From NCBI GenBank assembly GCA_030123545.1, contig CP126124.1, positions 2,108,001 to 2,172,000 on the forward strand: a stretch of DNA of 64,000 nt, in the 5' to 3' direction. A program made the position numbers and the translations under genes. Position 1 is the first letter of the stretch, and each line of letters opens with the position of its first letter. Below, piece by piece: positions 1 through 8,693 of the stretch. The notes under the pieces are model-generated. The model had not been told where the DNA came from. It saw only the letters and a list, made by a program, of their open reading frames with translations, and searched no databases. The stretch is from Burkholderiaceae bacterium (GTDB lineage Bacteria > Pseudomonadota > Gammaproteobacteria > Burkholderiales > Burkholderiaceae_C).

Positions 1-437
1 GCCTTCTGGTCACGCTCCGACAGGTCCTGGCGCGTCAGGAACGAAAACAGTCCGAGGTCGTCGTTGAAGCTGGCCAGGCCCTTCAGGTAGAGCGCGTAGT
101 CGATCGCCGGGCTGGCCGGGTGCAGCCGCATGAAGCGATCGAGCGTCGCGATCGCCTGGGTCTGCTCGCCTCCCTTGTACTGCGCGTAGGCCTTGTCGAG
201 CTGCGCCTGCTGTGCCAGCGGCGTTCCGGCCGCGCGGCCTTCGAGCTTTTCGAACAACGACACCGACTTGTCGTAGTTGCCCGAATCCATCTCGTCCTTC
301 GCTTCGGAGTAGATCTTGTTCGGGCTCCAACCGGCGGTCTTGTCGGTCTCGGTCGTCGAGCAGCCGGAAAGGACTGCCCCGAGCAGCACCAGGGCCGCCA
401 GCGCCGGAACGATCGATAATTTGGTGCGCAGCGTCAC
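1..437 (-). CDS. bamD: Outer-membrane assembly lipoprotein BamD, 3' end cut by the window edge
   Basis: Lipoprotein of the BAM complex that inserts beta-barrel proteins into the outer membrane. Reading from a GTG at 437, the first 26 residues form a lipoprotein signal with the lipobox LSGC and the lipidated Cys at about residue 26. TPR-like helices follow (KIYSEAKDEMDSGNYDKSVSLFEKLEGR, then AIATLDRFMRLHPASP), typical of BamD/ComL. Only about 145 codons lie in the window. There is no ATG near the N-terminus, so GTG is the best start. It is divergent from rluD with only 5 bp between start codons, the arrangement usual in Betaproteobacteria. Confidence 0.9.
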   Translation of the reverse strand, partial: MTLRTKLSIVPALAALVLLGAVLSGCSTTETDKTAGWSPNKIYSEAKDEMDSGNYDKSVSLFEKLEGRAAGTPLAQQAQLDKAYAQYKGGEQTQAIATLDRFMRLHPASPAIDYALYLKGLASFNDDLGLFSFLTRQDLSERDQK

Positions 438-442
438 TGAAA

Positions 443-1480
443 ATGATCTCTAGAGAAGGCCGCCCGATTATATCGAGCCCCCCTGTCGCAAACGCGCTGC
501 CGCAGGCGCCCGACGACGGCGCCGAGCCGGGGGTCGAGGTCGAATGGCGCGCGTTCGCGGCCGATCGGGCGCAGCACGGCGAGCGGCTGGATCGCGTGCT
601 GGCGGCGCTGCTGCCGGAGTTCTCGCGCAGCTATCTGCAACAGCTGATCGAGGCCGGCGCCGTGCAACTGAATGGGGCGGCCTGGCGCAAGAGCGCGACC
701 CGGCTCAAGGCCGGCGACAGCGGCCGGATCGAACTGCGCCCCACCGCGCAGGCCCTTGCGTTTCGCCCGCAACCGCTGGTGCTGGACGTGCTGCACGAGG
801 ACGAACATCTGCTGGTACTGAACAAGCCGGCCGGACTCGTCGTGCATCCGGCGCCGGGCCATTGGAGCGGCACGCTGCTCAACGGGCTGCTGGCGCGCGA
901 CGACCACGCCGCGCGGCTGCCGCGCGCCGGTATCGTGCACCGGCTCGACAAGGACACGAGCGGCCTGATGGTGGTCGCGCGCAGCCGGATCGCGATGGAG
1001 GCGCTGGTGCGGCAGATCGCCGCGCGCGCGGTGGCGCGGCAGTATCTCGCGCTCGCGCATCGTGCATGGCGCGGACCGCCCGAGCGCCGGATCGACGCGG
1101 CGATCGGTCGCGATCCGCGCAACCGACTCCGCATGGCGGTCGTTGATCTAAGCGAAAACCATGGGAAGCCGGCGAATACGCTGATCAAATTGCTACAAAA
1201 CTGTGAGCAAGGCTGCTTTCTGCGGTGCACGCTCGGCACCGGGCGCACGCATCAGATCCGGGTGCATCTCGCGAGCCTCGGGCATCCGCTGGTTGCGGAC
1301 ACGCTGTACGGCGGGGCCGCGGCGGCCGGCCTCGAGCGCCAGGCGCTGCATGCGTTCCGGCTCGCGTTTCGGCATCCGGTCAGCGGCGAGGCGATGACGT
1401 TCCATGCGCCGCTGCCGGCCGACATGAACCAGGCCTTGGAGCGCTGGCAGCTACGGTACAATGGGGGCACCGAGCCCTGA
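443..1480 (+). CDS. rluD: 23S rRNA pseudouridine(1911/1915/1917) synthase RluD
   Basis: Makes pseudouridines in helix 69 of 23S rRNA. An N-terminal S4 domain (about residues 30-90) precedes the RluA-family catalytic domain; the motif HRLDKDTSG places the catalytic Asp near residue 169, and GRTHQIRVHLASLGHPLVAD is the conserved C-terminal block. The ATG at 443 gives 345 aa, matching the family; the open frame extends upstream into bamD antisense. The stretch 1141-1215 is much less GC-rich than the rest and encodes LIKLLQNCEQGCF, an unusual sequence just before RCTLGTGRTHQ. It contains TTGCT/AGCAA arms like the dispersed repeat of this genome. Confidence 0.93.
   Translation: MISREGRPIISSPPVANALPQAPDDGAEPGVEVEWRAFAADRAQHGERLDRVLAALLPEFSRSYLQQLIEAGAVQLNGAAWRKSATRLKAGDSGRIELRPTAQALAFRPQPLVLDVLHEDEHLLVLNKPAGLVVHPAPGHWSGTLLNGLLARDDHAARLPRAGIVHRLDKDTSGLMVVARSRIAMEALVRQIAARAVARQYLALAHRAWRGPPERRIDAAIGRDPRNRLRMAVVDLSENHGKPANTLIKLLQNCEQGCFLRCTLGTGRTHQIRVHLASLGHPLVADTLYGGAAAAGLERQALHAFRLAFRHPVSGEAMTFHAPLPADMNQALERWQLRYNGGTEP
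1190..1210. repeat. Degenerate GCTAT-type repeat inside rluD
   Basis: TTGCT and AGCAA arms separated by 11 nt within an AT-rich patch of the rluD coding sequence. It resembles a diverged or partial copy of the GCTAT-N7-ATAGC element, with an altered spacer. It is in frame and does not interrupt the gene. Confidence 0.35.
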
Positions 1481-1609
1481 GAGGCCCGCGCCTCGCTTTT
1501 CAGCGGAAGGCGCGAAGTCGCGGCGACAGCAGCTTGCCGGCCGCGCTCCGAATTGATTCATCCCTGACGATGCGCCCCAGGGGCGCCTGTTCCCGGAAAT
1601 CTTCGACAA

Positions 1610-2371
1610 ATGAATACCGCGGATGCCAAACGCATCCTCGAAACGGCCTTGATCTGTACGCAGCAGCCGCTGCCGGTGCGCGACCTGCGCACCCTGTTCA
1701 ACGACGAACTCGGCCCGGACACGATCAGATCGCTGTTGGAGGAATTGCAGAACGACTGGACGCAGCGCGGCGTCGAACTGGTCTGCGTGGCCTCGGGCTG
1801 GCGCTTTCAGAGCCGGCCCGAGCTGCGCGACTACCTCGATCGCCTGCACCCGGAAAAGCCGCCGCGCTACAGCCGGGCCGCGCTCGAAACGCTGGCCATC
1901 ATCGCGTACCGGCAGCCGGTGACCCGTGGCGACATGGAAGAGATACGCGGCGTCACGATCAACTCGATGATCATCAAGCAACTCGAGGATCGCGGCTGGA
2001 TCGAGGTGATCGGTCACCGCGAGGTCGCGGGCCGGCCGGCGCTGTTCGCAACGACCCGGCAGTTCCTGGACGACCTGGGACTCGCGTCGCTGGAGCAATT
2101 GCCCACGACCGACGAATCGGCACTGGAGCCCAGCATGTTCGACGCGTTGAACGACCCCGACCCATCGCTGCTGCCGGCCGCCGACGCGCAGGCGGCGGGC
2201 GCCGTCACGCAGCTGGGCACGGATCGGACGCCGGACCTGGCCGTGGCTGCGAATGAAGCGATTGCATCGGCTGCCCACGATAAGGCCGCGCGCACTGCCG
2301 GCGCGCAGGACGGCCTGGACGATGGCGCAAGCGACGACGAAGCCCTACCCCTGAACGGGACCCGAACATGA
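1610..2371 (+). CDS. scpB: Segregation and condensation protein B
   Basis: Subunit of the Smc-ScpAB condensin that compacts and segregates the chromosome. At 253 aa it has the tandem winged-helix fold: residues 5-75 carry the first domain, and the block ALETLAIIAYRQPVTRGDMEEIRGV with KQLEDRGWIEVIGHREVAGRP is the diagnostic second one. The C-terminal 70 residues are a poorly conserved acidic and Ala-rich tail. It overlaps rluB by ATGA, so the two are translated together. scpA is not in the window. A weak sigma70-like -10 (TACAAT, 1457-1462) lies upstream inside the end of rluD. Confidence 0.93.
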   Translation: MNTADAKRILETALICTQQPLPVRDLRTLFNDELGPDTIRSLLEELQNDWTQRGVELVCVASGWRFQSRPELRDYLDRLHPEKPPRYSRAALETLAIIAYRQPVTRGDMEEIRGVTINSMIIKQLEDRGWIEVIGHREVAGRPALFATTRQFLDDLGLASLEQLPTTDESALEPSMFDALNDPDPSLLPAADAQAAGAVTQLGTDRTPDLAVAANEAIASAAHDKAARTAGAQDGLDDGASDDEALPLNGTRT

Positions 2372-3741
2372 ACGATCACGACCCTGCAGCAGACGCGCCG
2401 ATACCGCCCGGCTACACCGAGGCCCCGAATCCGGCCGAGCCGGCGAGCGGGCCGGTCGAAGCCGTGCGGCAGCAGGGCGACGGCCCCGCGGCCGAAGCAG
2501 CGGTCGTTCCGGTTCTGGCGCCGCCCGCGGATCGGACCCGACCGCCAGCGCTTGCCCCTGCCCCCGAAGCCATCAGCTTCGCCGACGTCGTGTCCGGACG
2601 ATTCGACGCGGACGAGGCCCGCGACGACCTGCCGAATCCGAAGCGCGTGCTGCCACCGCAGGCGGAGAGCCCAAAACTGCACAAGGTGCTGGCCCAGGCC
2701 GGCCTCGGGTCCCGTCTCGAAATGGAGCAACTGATCCTGGAGGGGCGCATCTCGGTCAACAACGAGCCGGCGCATATCGGCCAGCGTATCCAGTACGGCG
2801 ACCAGGTCAAGATCAACGGCAAGCCGATCCGCGTACGCATCGATCCGCCCGCGCCGCGCGTCATCGCCTACCACAAGCCGGTCGGCGAGGTCGTGACGCA
2901 CGACGACCCGCAGAATCGTCCGACCGTGTTCAGGCGCCTGCCCAGGCTCGCGCAGGGCAAGTGGCAGTCGGTGGGCCGGCTCGACCTGAACACCGAAGGC
3001 CTGCTGCTGTTCACGAATTCCGGCGAACTGGCGAACCGGATGATGCATCCGCGCTTCGGACTGGAACGCGAATACGCGGTGCGGGTTCTCGGGGCGCTGA
3101 GCAACGAAGAAAAACAGCGGCTGCTCGATGGCGTCCCGCTGGACGACGGCGTCGCGAAGTTCGGGGCGATCGAGGACGGCGGCGGCGAGGGTTCGAACTG
3201 CTGGTACCGGGTCACGATCTCCGAAGGCCGCAATCGCGAGGTGCGCCGCCTGATCGAAGCCGGCGGCCATGCGGTGAGTCGGCTGATCCGCATTCGCTAC
3301 GGCGCGATGGTGCTGCCGCGCGGCCTCAAGCGAGGGATCTGGATGGAACTCGACGAGCGCGACATCCGGGCGCTGATGCAGGCAGCCGGAGCGCTCGACG
3401 GTGCCGCGCGGGGCCGCGCCGGTGATGCTGCGCCGGGGGGGCGCACGGGCCGGGGTCGGCGCCGCGGTCGAGCGGCGAACGGTTCGGCAAACCGCGGCAC
3501 CGATTCGAGACAGGGGGCGGCTTCGGCCCCGGTCGGCAACCGTGGGCAGCAACGCCGCGGTCGTGGCGACGGCGAGGCGCGATCGAACGGCGCCGCGCAG
3601 CCAGACCCGATGCGGACCGCTTTCGGCTACATCGGTGCCGACAGCTTCAACCGGCAGCGGCAGGGCCAGGGTCAGCGCCGCGGGGCCCCTCCCGGGGCTC
3701 GTAGCGGTGGCGGGCAACGGCGACGCGGGCGCGATCGTTGA
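2368..3741 (+). CDS. rluB: 23S rRNA pseudouridine(2605) synthase RluB
   Basis: Makes one pseudouridine in 23S rRNA. An acidic, Pro-rich N-terminal extension of about 95 residues precedes the S4 domain (LHKVLAQAGLGSRLEMEQLI). The RsuA/RluB catalytic motif GRLDLNTEGLLLFTN follows, with Asp at about residue 206, then EGRNREVRRLIEAGGHAVSRL. The last 120 residues are a low-complexity Gly/Arg-rich tail, typical of long betaproteobacterial RluB and probably RNA-binding. The start overlaps the scpB stop (ATGA). Confidence 0.92.
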   Translation: MNDHDPAADAPIPPGYTEAPNPAEPASGPVEAVRQQGDGPAAEAAVVPVLAPPADRTRPPALAPAPEAISFADVVSGRFDADEARDDLPNPKRVLPPQAESPKLHKVLAQAGLGSRLEMEQLILEGRISVNNEPAHIGQRIQYGDQVKINGKPIRVRIDPPAPRVIAYHKPVGEVVTHDDPQNRPTVFRRLPRLAQGKWQSVGRLDLNTEGLLLFTNSGELANRMMHPRFGLEREYAVRVLGALSNEEKQRLLDGVPLDDGVAKFGAIEDGGGEGSNCWYRVTISEGRNREVRRLIEAGGHAVSRLIRIRYGAMVLPRGLKRGIWMELDERDIRALMQAAGALDGAARGRAGDAAPGGRTGRGRRRGRAANGSANRGTDSRQGAASAPVGNRGQQRRGRGDGEARSNGAAQPDPMRTAFGYIGADSFNRQRQGQGQRRGAPPGARSGGGQRRRGRDR

Positions 3742-3891
3742 ACGTGATGGCGGCCGTGGTCCGAACCCCGGCGCGCCGAAGCCGTCACGGGGTCCACAGC
3801 GACGGCGTGGCCGCGGGGTGACGGGTAAAATGTTCGGTTTGCCCGAGACGGCACAAACAGAATTCGTACTTCATATTCAGGAACATCCCAC

Positions 3892-4317
3892 ATGGCTATC
3901 GAGCGCACGCTTTCGATCATCAAACCCGACGCCATCGCGAAGAACGTGATCGGCCAGATTTACGCCCGCTTCGAGGCCGCCGGCCTGAAAGTGGTGGCGG
4001 CACGCATGGCCCATCTGTCGCGCGCCGAGGCCGAAGCGTTCTACGCGGTGCACAAGGAGCGTCCGTTCTACAAGGATCTGGTGGAATTCATGGTTTCCGG
4101 GCCGGTGATGGTGCAGGTTCTCGAAGGCAAGAACGCGATTGCGAAGAACCGTGACCTGATGGGCGCGACCGATCCGAAGAAGGCGGACCCCGGCACCATT
4201 CGCGCCGACTTTGCCGACAGCATCGACGCGAATGCGGTGCACGGCTCGGACGGTGCCGATACCGCGCGACAGGAGATTGCGTTCTTCTTCGCCGAGATGA
4301 ACATCCATTCGCGCTGA
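3892..4317 (+). CDS. ndk: Nucleoside diphosphate kinase
   Basis: Transfers gamma-phosphate from ATP to other NDPs, balancing NTP pools. The 141-aa protein has standard family length and the N-terminal block ERTLSIIKPDAIAKNVIGQI. The phospho-accepting His is at about residue 117 in NAVHGSDGADTA, the canonical NxxHGSD motif. The 150-bp gap after rluB contains TAAAAT at about 3827, a -10-like box often seen upstream of Burkholderiales genes, so ndk may have its own promoter. rlmN follows after 19 bp, the usual order. Confidence 0.97.
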   Translation: MAIERTLSIIKPDAIAKNVIGQIYARFEAAGLKVVAARMAHLSRAEAEAFYAVHKERPFYKDLVEFMVSGPVMVQVLEGKNAIAKNRDLMGATDPKKADPGTIRADFADSIDANAVHGSDGADTARQEIAFFFAEMNIHSR

Positions 4318-4336
4318 TTCCGTCCCACTCCATGCG

Positions 4337-5476
4337 ATGACGGCGAACCTGCTCGACTTCGATCTGGAGGGCATGGCCGCGTTCTGCGAGCGGCACGGTG
4401 AAAAGCGCTTTCGCGCGACCCAACTGTTTCGCTGGATCCATCAGAAGGGCGCCTCCGATTTCGACGCGATGAGCGATCTGGCGCTGTCCTTGCGCGGCAA
4501 GCTCGGCGGCATCGCGCGCATCGAGGGGCTGCCGGTGGCTTCGCAGCAGGTGTCGCAAGATGGCACGATCAAATGGCTGTTCGATGTCGGCGGCGGCAAC
4601 GCGGTCGAGGCGGTCTTCATCCCCGAGGCCGATCGGGGCACGTTGTGCGTGTCGTCGCAGGCGGGATGCGCGGTCGGCTGTCGCTTCTGCGCGACCGGGC
4701 ACCAGGGGTTCAGCCGCAACCTGACCGGCGGCGAGATCGTCGCGCAGCTGTGGTTCGCCGAGCATTTCCTGCGCCGGCATCTGGGGCAGGACGAGCGCGT
4801 CGTCTCGAACGTGGTGATGATGGGCATGGGCGAGCCGCTGCAGAACTACGCGGCTTTGGTGCCGGCGCTGCGCACCATGCTCCATGATCATGGCTACGGC
4901 CTGTCGCGGCGGCGCGTGACGGTGTCGACCTCGGGCGTGGTGCCGATGATCGACCGTCTCGCCACCGACTGCCCGGTCGCGCTCGCGGTCTCGCTGCACG
5001 CGCCGACCGATGCGTTGCGTGACCGGCTGGTGCCGCTGAATCGCAAGTACCCGCTGGCCGAACTGCTGGCCGCGTGCCGACGCTACCTGGCCCATGCGCC
5101 GCGCGACTTCATCACCTTCGAGTACTGCATGCTGGCCGACGTGAACGACAGCACCGCGCAGGCCGAACAACTGGTGACGCTGCTGCGCGGGCACGGGCCG
5201 GACGGCTGGTGCAAGCTCAACCTGATTCCGTTCAACCCGTTTCCCGGGTCCGGCCTGACCTGTTCGGCGCCGCACCGGGTGGCCGCGTTTGCCGAGATCT
5301 TGAGCGCGGCGGGCATCGTCACCACGGTGCGCAAGACGCGCGGCGACGACATTGCCGCCGCCTGCGGACAGCTGGCGGGCGACGTGCAGGACCGCACCCA
5401 TGTGCAAGGGCGCATTGCGCGTCAGCGCGCCGTGCCGTTGATACCGGTCGCAATGGCTTCGGCCAAGGAGGACTAG
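4337..5476 (+). CDS. rlmN: Dual-specificity RNA methyltransferase RlmN
   Basis: Radical SAM enzyme that methylates C2 of A2503 in 23S rRNA and A37 in some tRNAs. The 379-aa protein has the 4Fe-4S motif CAVGCRFC (Cys 111, 115, 118). The methyl-carrying Cys in the C-terminal stretch TRGDDIAAACGQLAG is at about residue 343. GEPLQNY and the SLHAPTDALRDRLVPLN block are also diagnostic. It lies between ndk and pilF; only 3 bp separate its stop from the pilF start. Confidence 0.96.
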   Translation: MTANLLDFDLEGMAAFCERHGEKRFRATQLFRWIHQKGASDFDAMSDLALSLRGKLGGIARIEGLPVASQQVSQDGTIKWLFDVGGGNAVEAVFIPEADRGTLCVSSQAGCAVGCRFCATGHQGFSRNLTGGEIVAQLWFAEHFLRRHLGQDERVVSNVVMMGMGEPLQNYAALVPALRTMLHDHGYGLSRRRVTVSTSGVVPMIDRLATDCPVALAVSLHAPTDALRDRLVPLNRKYPLAELLAACRRYLAHAPRDFITFEYCMLADVNDSTAQAEQLVTLLRGHGPDGWCKLNLIPFNPFPGSGLTCSAPHRVAAFAEILSAAGIVTTVRKTRGDDIAAACGQLAGDVQDRTHVQGRIARQRAVPLIPVAMASAKED

Positions 5477-5479
5477 GCG

Positions 5480-6313
5480 ATGAATTGGGCCTTGGCTGGC
5501 AACAGGAGCGTCGTGCAACGGCTGCTGCAGCTCGGGTTTGCGGCCGCGGTGCTGGCCGCCCTGGCGGGTTGCGCAGCGCATTCGGGCTCCGAGCTGCCGT
5601 CCGCGGGAACCGACATCACCACGGAGTCGGATCTGACGCCGGCGCGCAAGCTCGCGCAGATCCGGCTCGATCTCGCGGTTGACTACTACAAGCGCGGCCA
5701 GACCAAGGTCGCGCTGGACGAGGTCAAGCGCGCGCTGGTCGCCGACCCGAATTTCGCCGAGGCGTACAACATGCGCGGGCTGATCTACATGCGGCTGGAA
5801 GACTATCCGCTGGCCGACGACAGCTTTCGCCGCGCGCTCGCGCTCAAGCCGCGCGATGGCGCGATCCTGCACAACTACGGCTGGATGTTGTGCCAGCAGA
5901 AGCACTTCGCGCGCGCCGACGAGCAGTTTCAGAAGGCGCTCGCGATCCCGAGTTACGGCGATCGGGCGAAAACGCTCAAGGCGCAGGGGGTGTGTCAACT
6001 GCAGGCCGGCGAAAAGAAGCAAGCCGAAGCGACGCTGGCGCGTGCGTACGAATTCGACGCGGGCGATCCGGTCGTTGGCTACAACCTTGCCGAGTTGATG
6101 TTCGAGCGCAACGATCTCAAACGCGCGCAGTTCTACATCGGCCGCATCAACAACACCGAACTGGCGAATGCGCAGTCGCTGTGGCTCGGCATCAGGATCG
6201 ATCGCCGGCTCGGGGACCGGACCGCGATGGCGCGGCTGGGCGACCAACTGCAGCAGAAATTCCCGGACTCGCCGGAAGCGACCGCCTACCAGCAGGGCAG
6301 GTTCGATGAATGA
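5480..6313 (+). CDS. pilF: Type IV pilus biogenesis/stability lipoprotein PilF (PilW)
   Basis: Outer-membrane pilotin needed for secretin assembly in type IV pili. The signal peptide ends in LAALAGC with the lipidated Cys at about residue 31. It is followed by several TPR repeats, e.g. NFAEAYNMRGLIYMRLEDYP and AILHNYGWMLCQQKHFARA, as in PilF. At 277 aa it is close to the family length. Its stop overlaps the rodZ start; rlmN-pilF-rodZ-ispG-hisS is conserved across beta- and gammaproteobacteria. Confidence 0.9.
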   Translation: MNWALAGNRSVVQRLLQLGFAAAVLAALAGCAAHSGSELPSAGTDITTESDLTPARKLAQIRLDLAVDYYKRGQTKVALDEVKRALVADPNFAEAYNMRGLIYMRLEDYPLADDSFRRALALKPRDGAILHNYGWMLCQQKHFARADEQFQKALAIPSYGDRAKTLKAQGVCQLQAGEKKQAEATLARAYEFDAGDPVVGYNLAELMFERNDLKRAQFYIGRINNTELANAQSLWLGIRIDRRLGDRTAMARLGDQLQQKFPDSPEATAYQQGRFDE

Positions 6314-7286
6314 CGCAGCGCAACCGGACGGCGACTGGATCGGCGCTAGCCGTCCGGCCGATGCGCCGGGCGGCGCCGGTGCGCTGCTGCGCCAGGCGCG
6401 CGAAACCGCGGGCCTGCACATCGAGGTGCTGGCTGCCACGCTGAAGGTGCCGGTCAGCAAACTCGCGGCACTGGAAGGCGACCGGTTGCACGAGCTCCCT
6501 GACGCGGTGTTCGCGCGGGCGCTGGCGGCGAGCGTGTGCCGTACGCTGGGCATCGAGCCGGGCGTGGTGCTCGAGCGCATGCCCAGGAATCCGTCGCCGC
6601 GGCTCGCGCAGGACGACGAGAGCATCAACACGCCGTTCCGCGGATCGCGCGAGATCTATCGCGCCTCGCCGTGGAGTCAGGTATCGCGGCCGGTGGTACT
6701 CGTGGTGCTGGCGCTGCTGCTGGCGGCGCTGGTGCTGATCTTCCTGCCTTCGATGCGGCACGACACCGGGGCGAGTACGAGCACGGCAGCGCCGCATGCG
6801 TCCGCGGCGACCGACGCAGCACGGGCGGCGCCAAAGGACGGGCAGGCGGCGCCGGCCGAGGTGCGGACCCCCGTTGCGCAGCCCGCTGCGCCGACTCCGG
6901 TGGCCGAGGCACCAGGCGCGAATCCGGCGGCTCGGATCGTCGCTGCGGCCGCCCCGGCATCGCTAGCGCCGGCACTGGCCATGCCGCCGCCCGCAGCGGC
7001 CGCAACCGGCAGCCCGGCGCGGTCCGTTGCCGATGCAACCCCGGCAGTCGCACCCGCGATCGTCGTCACCGCGCGCGCTGATTCGTGGGTCGAGGTGAAG
7101 GACGCACAAGGGAAGATTCTGGTGCGCGAGAACATGGCCCCGGCGCAGGTTGCGCAGGCCAGCGGTGCGCTGCCGTTGTCGGTGGTGATCGGCCGCGCCG
7201 ATGCGGTGGCAGTCCGGGTCAAGGGGCAGCCGTTCGATCTGGGTCCGGCGACACGGAACAACGTTGCGCGTTTCGAGGTGAAGTGA
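6306..7286 (+). CDS. rodZ: Cytoskeletal membrane protein RodZ
   Basis: Links MreB to the elongasome and maintains rod shape. It has an N-terminal helix-turn-helix (about residues 28-90: LLRQARETAGLHIEVLAATL, KLAALEGDRLHELP) and a single transmembrane helix at about 127-149. A long Ala/Pro-rich periplasmic linker leads to a C-terminal DUF4115-type domain containing ARADSWVEVKDAQGK. The ATG at 6306 overlaps the pilF stop, and the TGA at 7284-7286 shares a base with the ispG ATG, so the genes are translationally coupled. Confidence 0.93.
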   Translation: MNDAAQPDGDWIGASRPADAPGGAGALLRQARETAGLHIEVLAATLKVPVSKLAALEGDRLHELPDAVFARALAASVCRTLGIEPGVVLERMPRNPSPRLAQDDESINTPFRGSREIYRASPWSQVSRPVVLVVLALLLAALVLIFLPSMRHDTGASTSTAAPHASAATDAARAAPKDGQAAPAEVRTPVAQPAAPTPVAEAPGANPAARIVAAAAPASLAPALAMPPPAAAATGSPARSVADATPAVAPAIVVTARADSWVEVKDAQGKILVRENMAPAQVAQASGALPLSVVIGRADAVAVRVKGQPFDLGPATRNNVARFEVK

Positions 7287-8599
7287 TGGAAAGCAACAGC
7301 GGCCAAGGGGTGGCCGACCCGAGTGCCTTTGCGGCGGCTGATGAACGCCCGATCGCCGGCGCCGCGCCGCTGCCGCGCCGGACCCGGCAGGCGCGCGTGG
7401 CCTGGGGCGCGCGCAGCGTCACGGTCGGCGGCGACGCGCCGGTGCGGGTGCAGTCGATGACGAACACCGACACCGCGGATGCGATCGGCACCGCGATCCA
7501 GGTCAAGGAGCTCGCGCAGGCCGGTTCCGAACTGGTGCGCATCACGGTGAACACGCCGGAAGCGGCGCAGGCGGTGCCGCATGTCCGCGAGCAACTCGAC
7601 CGCATGGGCGTGGACGTGCCGCTGATCGGCGACTTCCACTACAACGGGCACAAGCTGCTGACCGAATTCCCGGACTGCGCACAGGCGCTGTCGAAGTACC
7701 GGATCAACCCCGGCAACGTCGGGCGCGGAGCGAAGCACGACCGGCAGTTCGGCCAGATGATCGAGGCCGCGCTGCGCTGGGACAAGCCGGTGCGCATCGG
7801 CGTGAATTGGGGCAGCCTCGATCAGGAACTGCTCGGCGCGCTGATGGACCGCAACGCGCGCCGCGCCGAGCCCTGGGACGCGCGTCAGGTGATGTACGAG
7901 GCGCTGATCGAATCCGCGATTCAGTCGGCGCGCCGCGCCGAGGAAATGGGCATGGCGGCGGAGCAGATCATCCTGTCGTGCAAGGTGAGCGGGGTGCAGG
8001 ACCTGATCGCGGTCTACCGCGAGCTTGCGCGCCGCTGTGACTACGCGCTGCATCTGGGGCTGACCGAGGCCGGCATGGCGACCCGCGGAACGGTCGCCTC
8101 CAGCGTCGCGCTCGGGATCCTGCTGCAGGAGGGCATAGGCGACACGATCCGGGTGTCACTGACGCCACAGCCTGGCGAGCCGCGCACGCAAGAGGTGGTC
8201 GCCGCGTCCGAGATTCTGCAATCGCTCGGCTTGCGCCGCTTCGTGCCCAGCGTCACCGCCTGTCCGGGCTGCGGGCGCACCACCAGCAGCACGTTCCAGG
8301 AGCTGGCCAAGCAGATCGATGATTTTCTGCGCGCGCAGATGCCATCGTGGCGCGAACGCTATCCGGGCGTCGAGGCGCTGCGGGTCGCGGTGATGGGCTG
8401 CATCGTCAACGGTCCGGGCGAGAGCCGGCATGCGGATATCGGCATCAGCCTGCCCGGCACCGGCGAGGCGCCTGCGGCGCCGGTCTACATCGACGGCGAG
8501 CGGCGCCTGACGCTGCGCGGCGAACATATCGCGACCGAATTCCAGGCGATCGTCGAGGACTACATCGAGAAGCGTTTCAAAGCGGCGCGCGCGGCGTGA
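7286..8599 (+). CDS. ispG: 4-hydroxy-3-methylbut-2-enyl-diphosphate synthase (flavodoxin)
   Basis: 4Fe-4S enzyme of the MEP isoprenoid pathway converting MEcPP to HMBPP. The 437-aa protein has the TIM-barrel block VRVQSMTNTDTADA. The C-terminal cluster ligands are CPGCGR (Cys 326, 329) and MGCIVNGPGE (Cys 372), matching the CxxC...C pattern. It is the long proteobacterial form with an internal insertion between barrel and reductase domains. The start at 7286 overlaps rodZ. Confidence 0.96.
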   Translation: MESNSGQGVADPSAFAAADERPIAGAAPLPRRTRQARVAWGARSVTVGGDAPVRVQSMTNTDTADAIGTAIQVKELAQAGSELVRITVNTPEAAQAVPHVREQLDRMGVDVPLIGDFHYNGHKLLTEFPDCAQALSKYRINPGNVGRGAKHDRQFGQMIEAALRWDKPVRIGVNWGSLDQELLGALMDRNARRAEPWDARQVMYEALIESAIQSARRAEEMGMAAEQIILSCKVSGVQDLIAVYRELARRCDYALHLGLTEAGMATRGTVASSVALGILLQEGIGDTIRVSLTPQPGEPRTQEVVAASEILQSLGLRRFVPSVTACPGCGRTTSSTFQELAKQIDDFLRAQMPSWRERYPGVEALRVAVMGCIVNGPGESRHADIGISLPGTGEAPAAPVYIDGERRLTLRGEHIATEFQAIVEDYIEKRFKAARAA

Positions 8600-8662
8600 C
8601 GCGGGGAAATCGCGAAAATTCAAAAGAATTCGCGCTGCAGCCGGCGTGTATTCTTCATATTA

Positions 8663-8681
8663 TGCTACTATTTATGTAGCA
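8663..8681. repeat. GCTAY-N7-RTAGC element upstream of hisS
   Basis: TGCTAC, 7-nt spacer tatttat, GTAGCA: perfect 6-bp arms ending 12 bp before the hisS ATG. Member of the dispersed element family (GCTAY, seven bases, RTAGC). Confidence 0.8.
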
Positions 8682-8693
8682 ACAGAATGACAG

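Noticed and set aside
4088..6631. 847-aa open frame on the - strand
   Set aside because: It runs antisense to rlmN and pilF, has high-GC shadow composition (Arg/His-rich), and no domain was seen.
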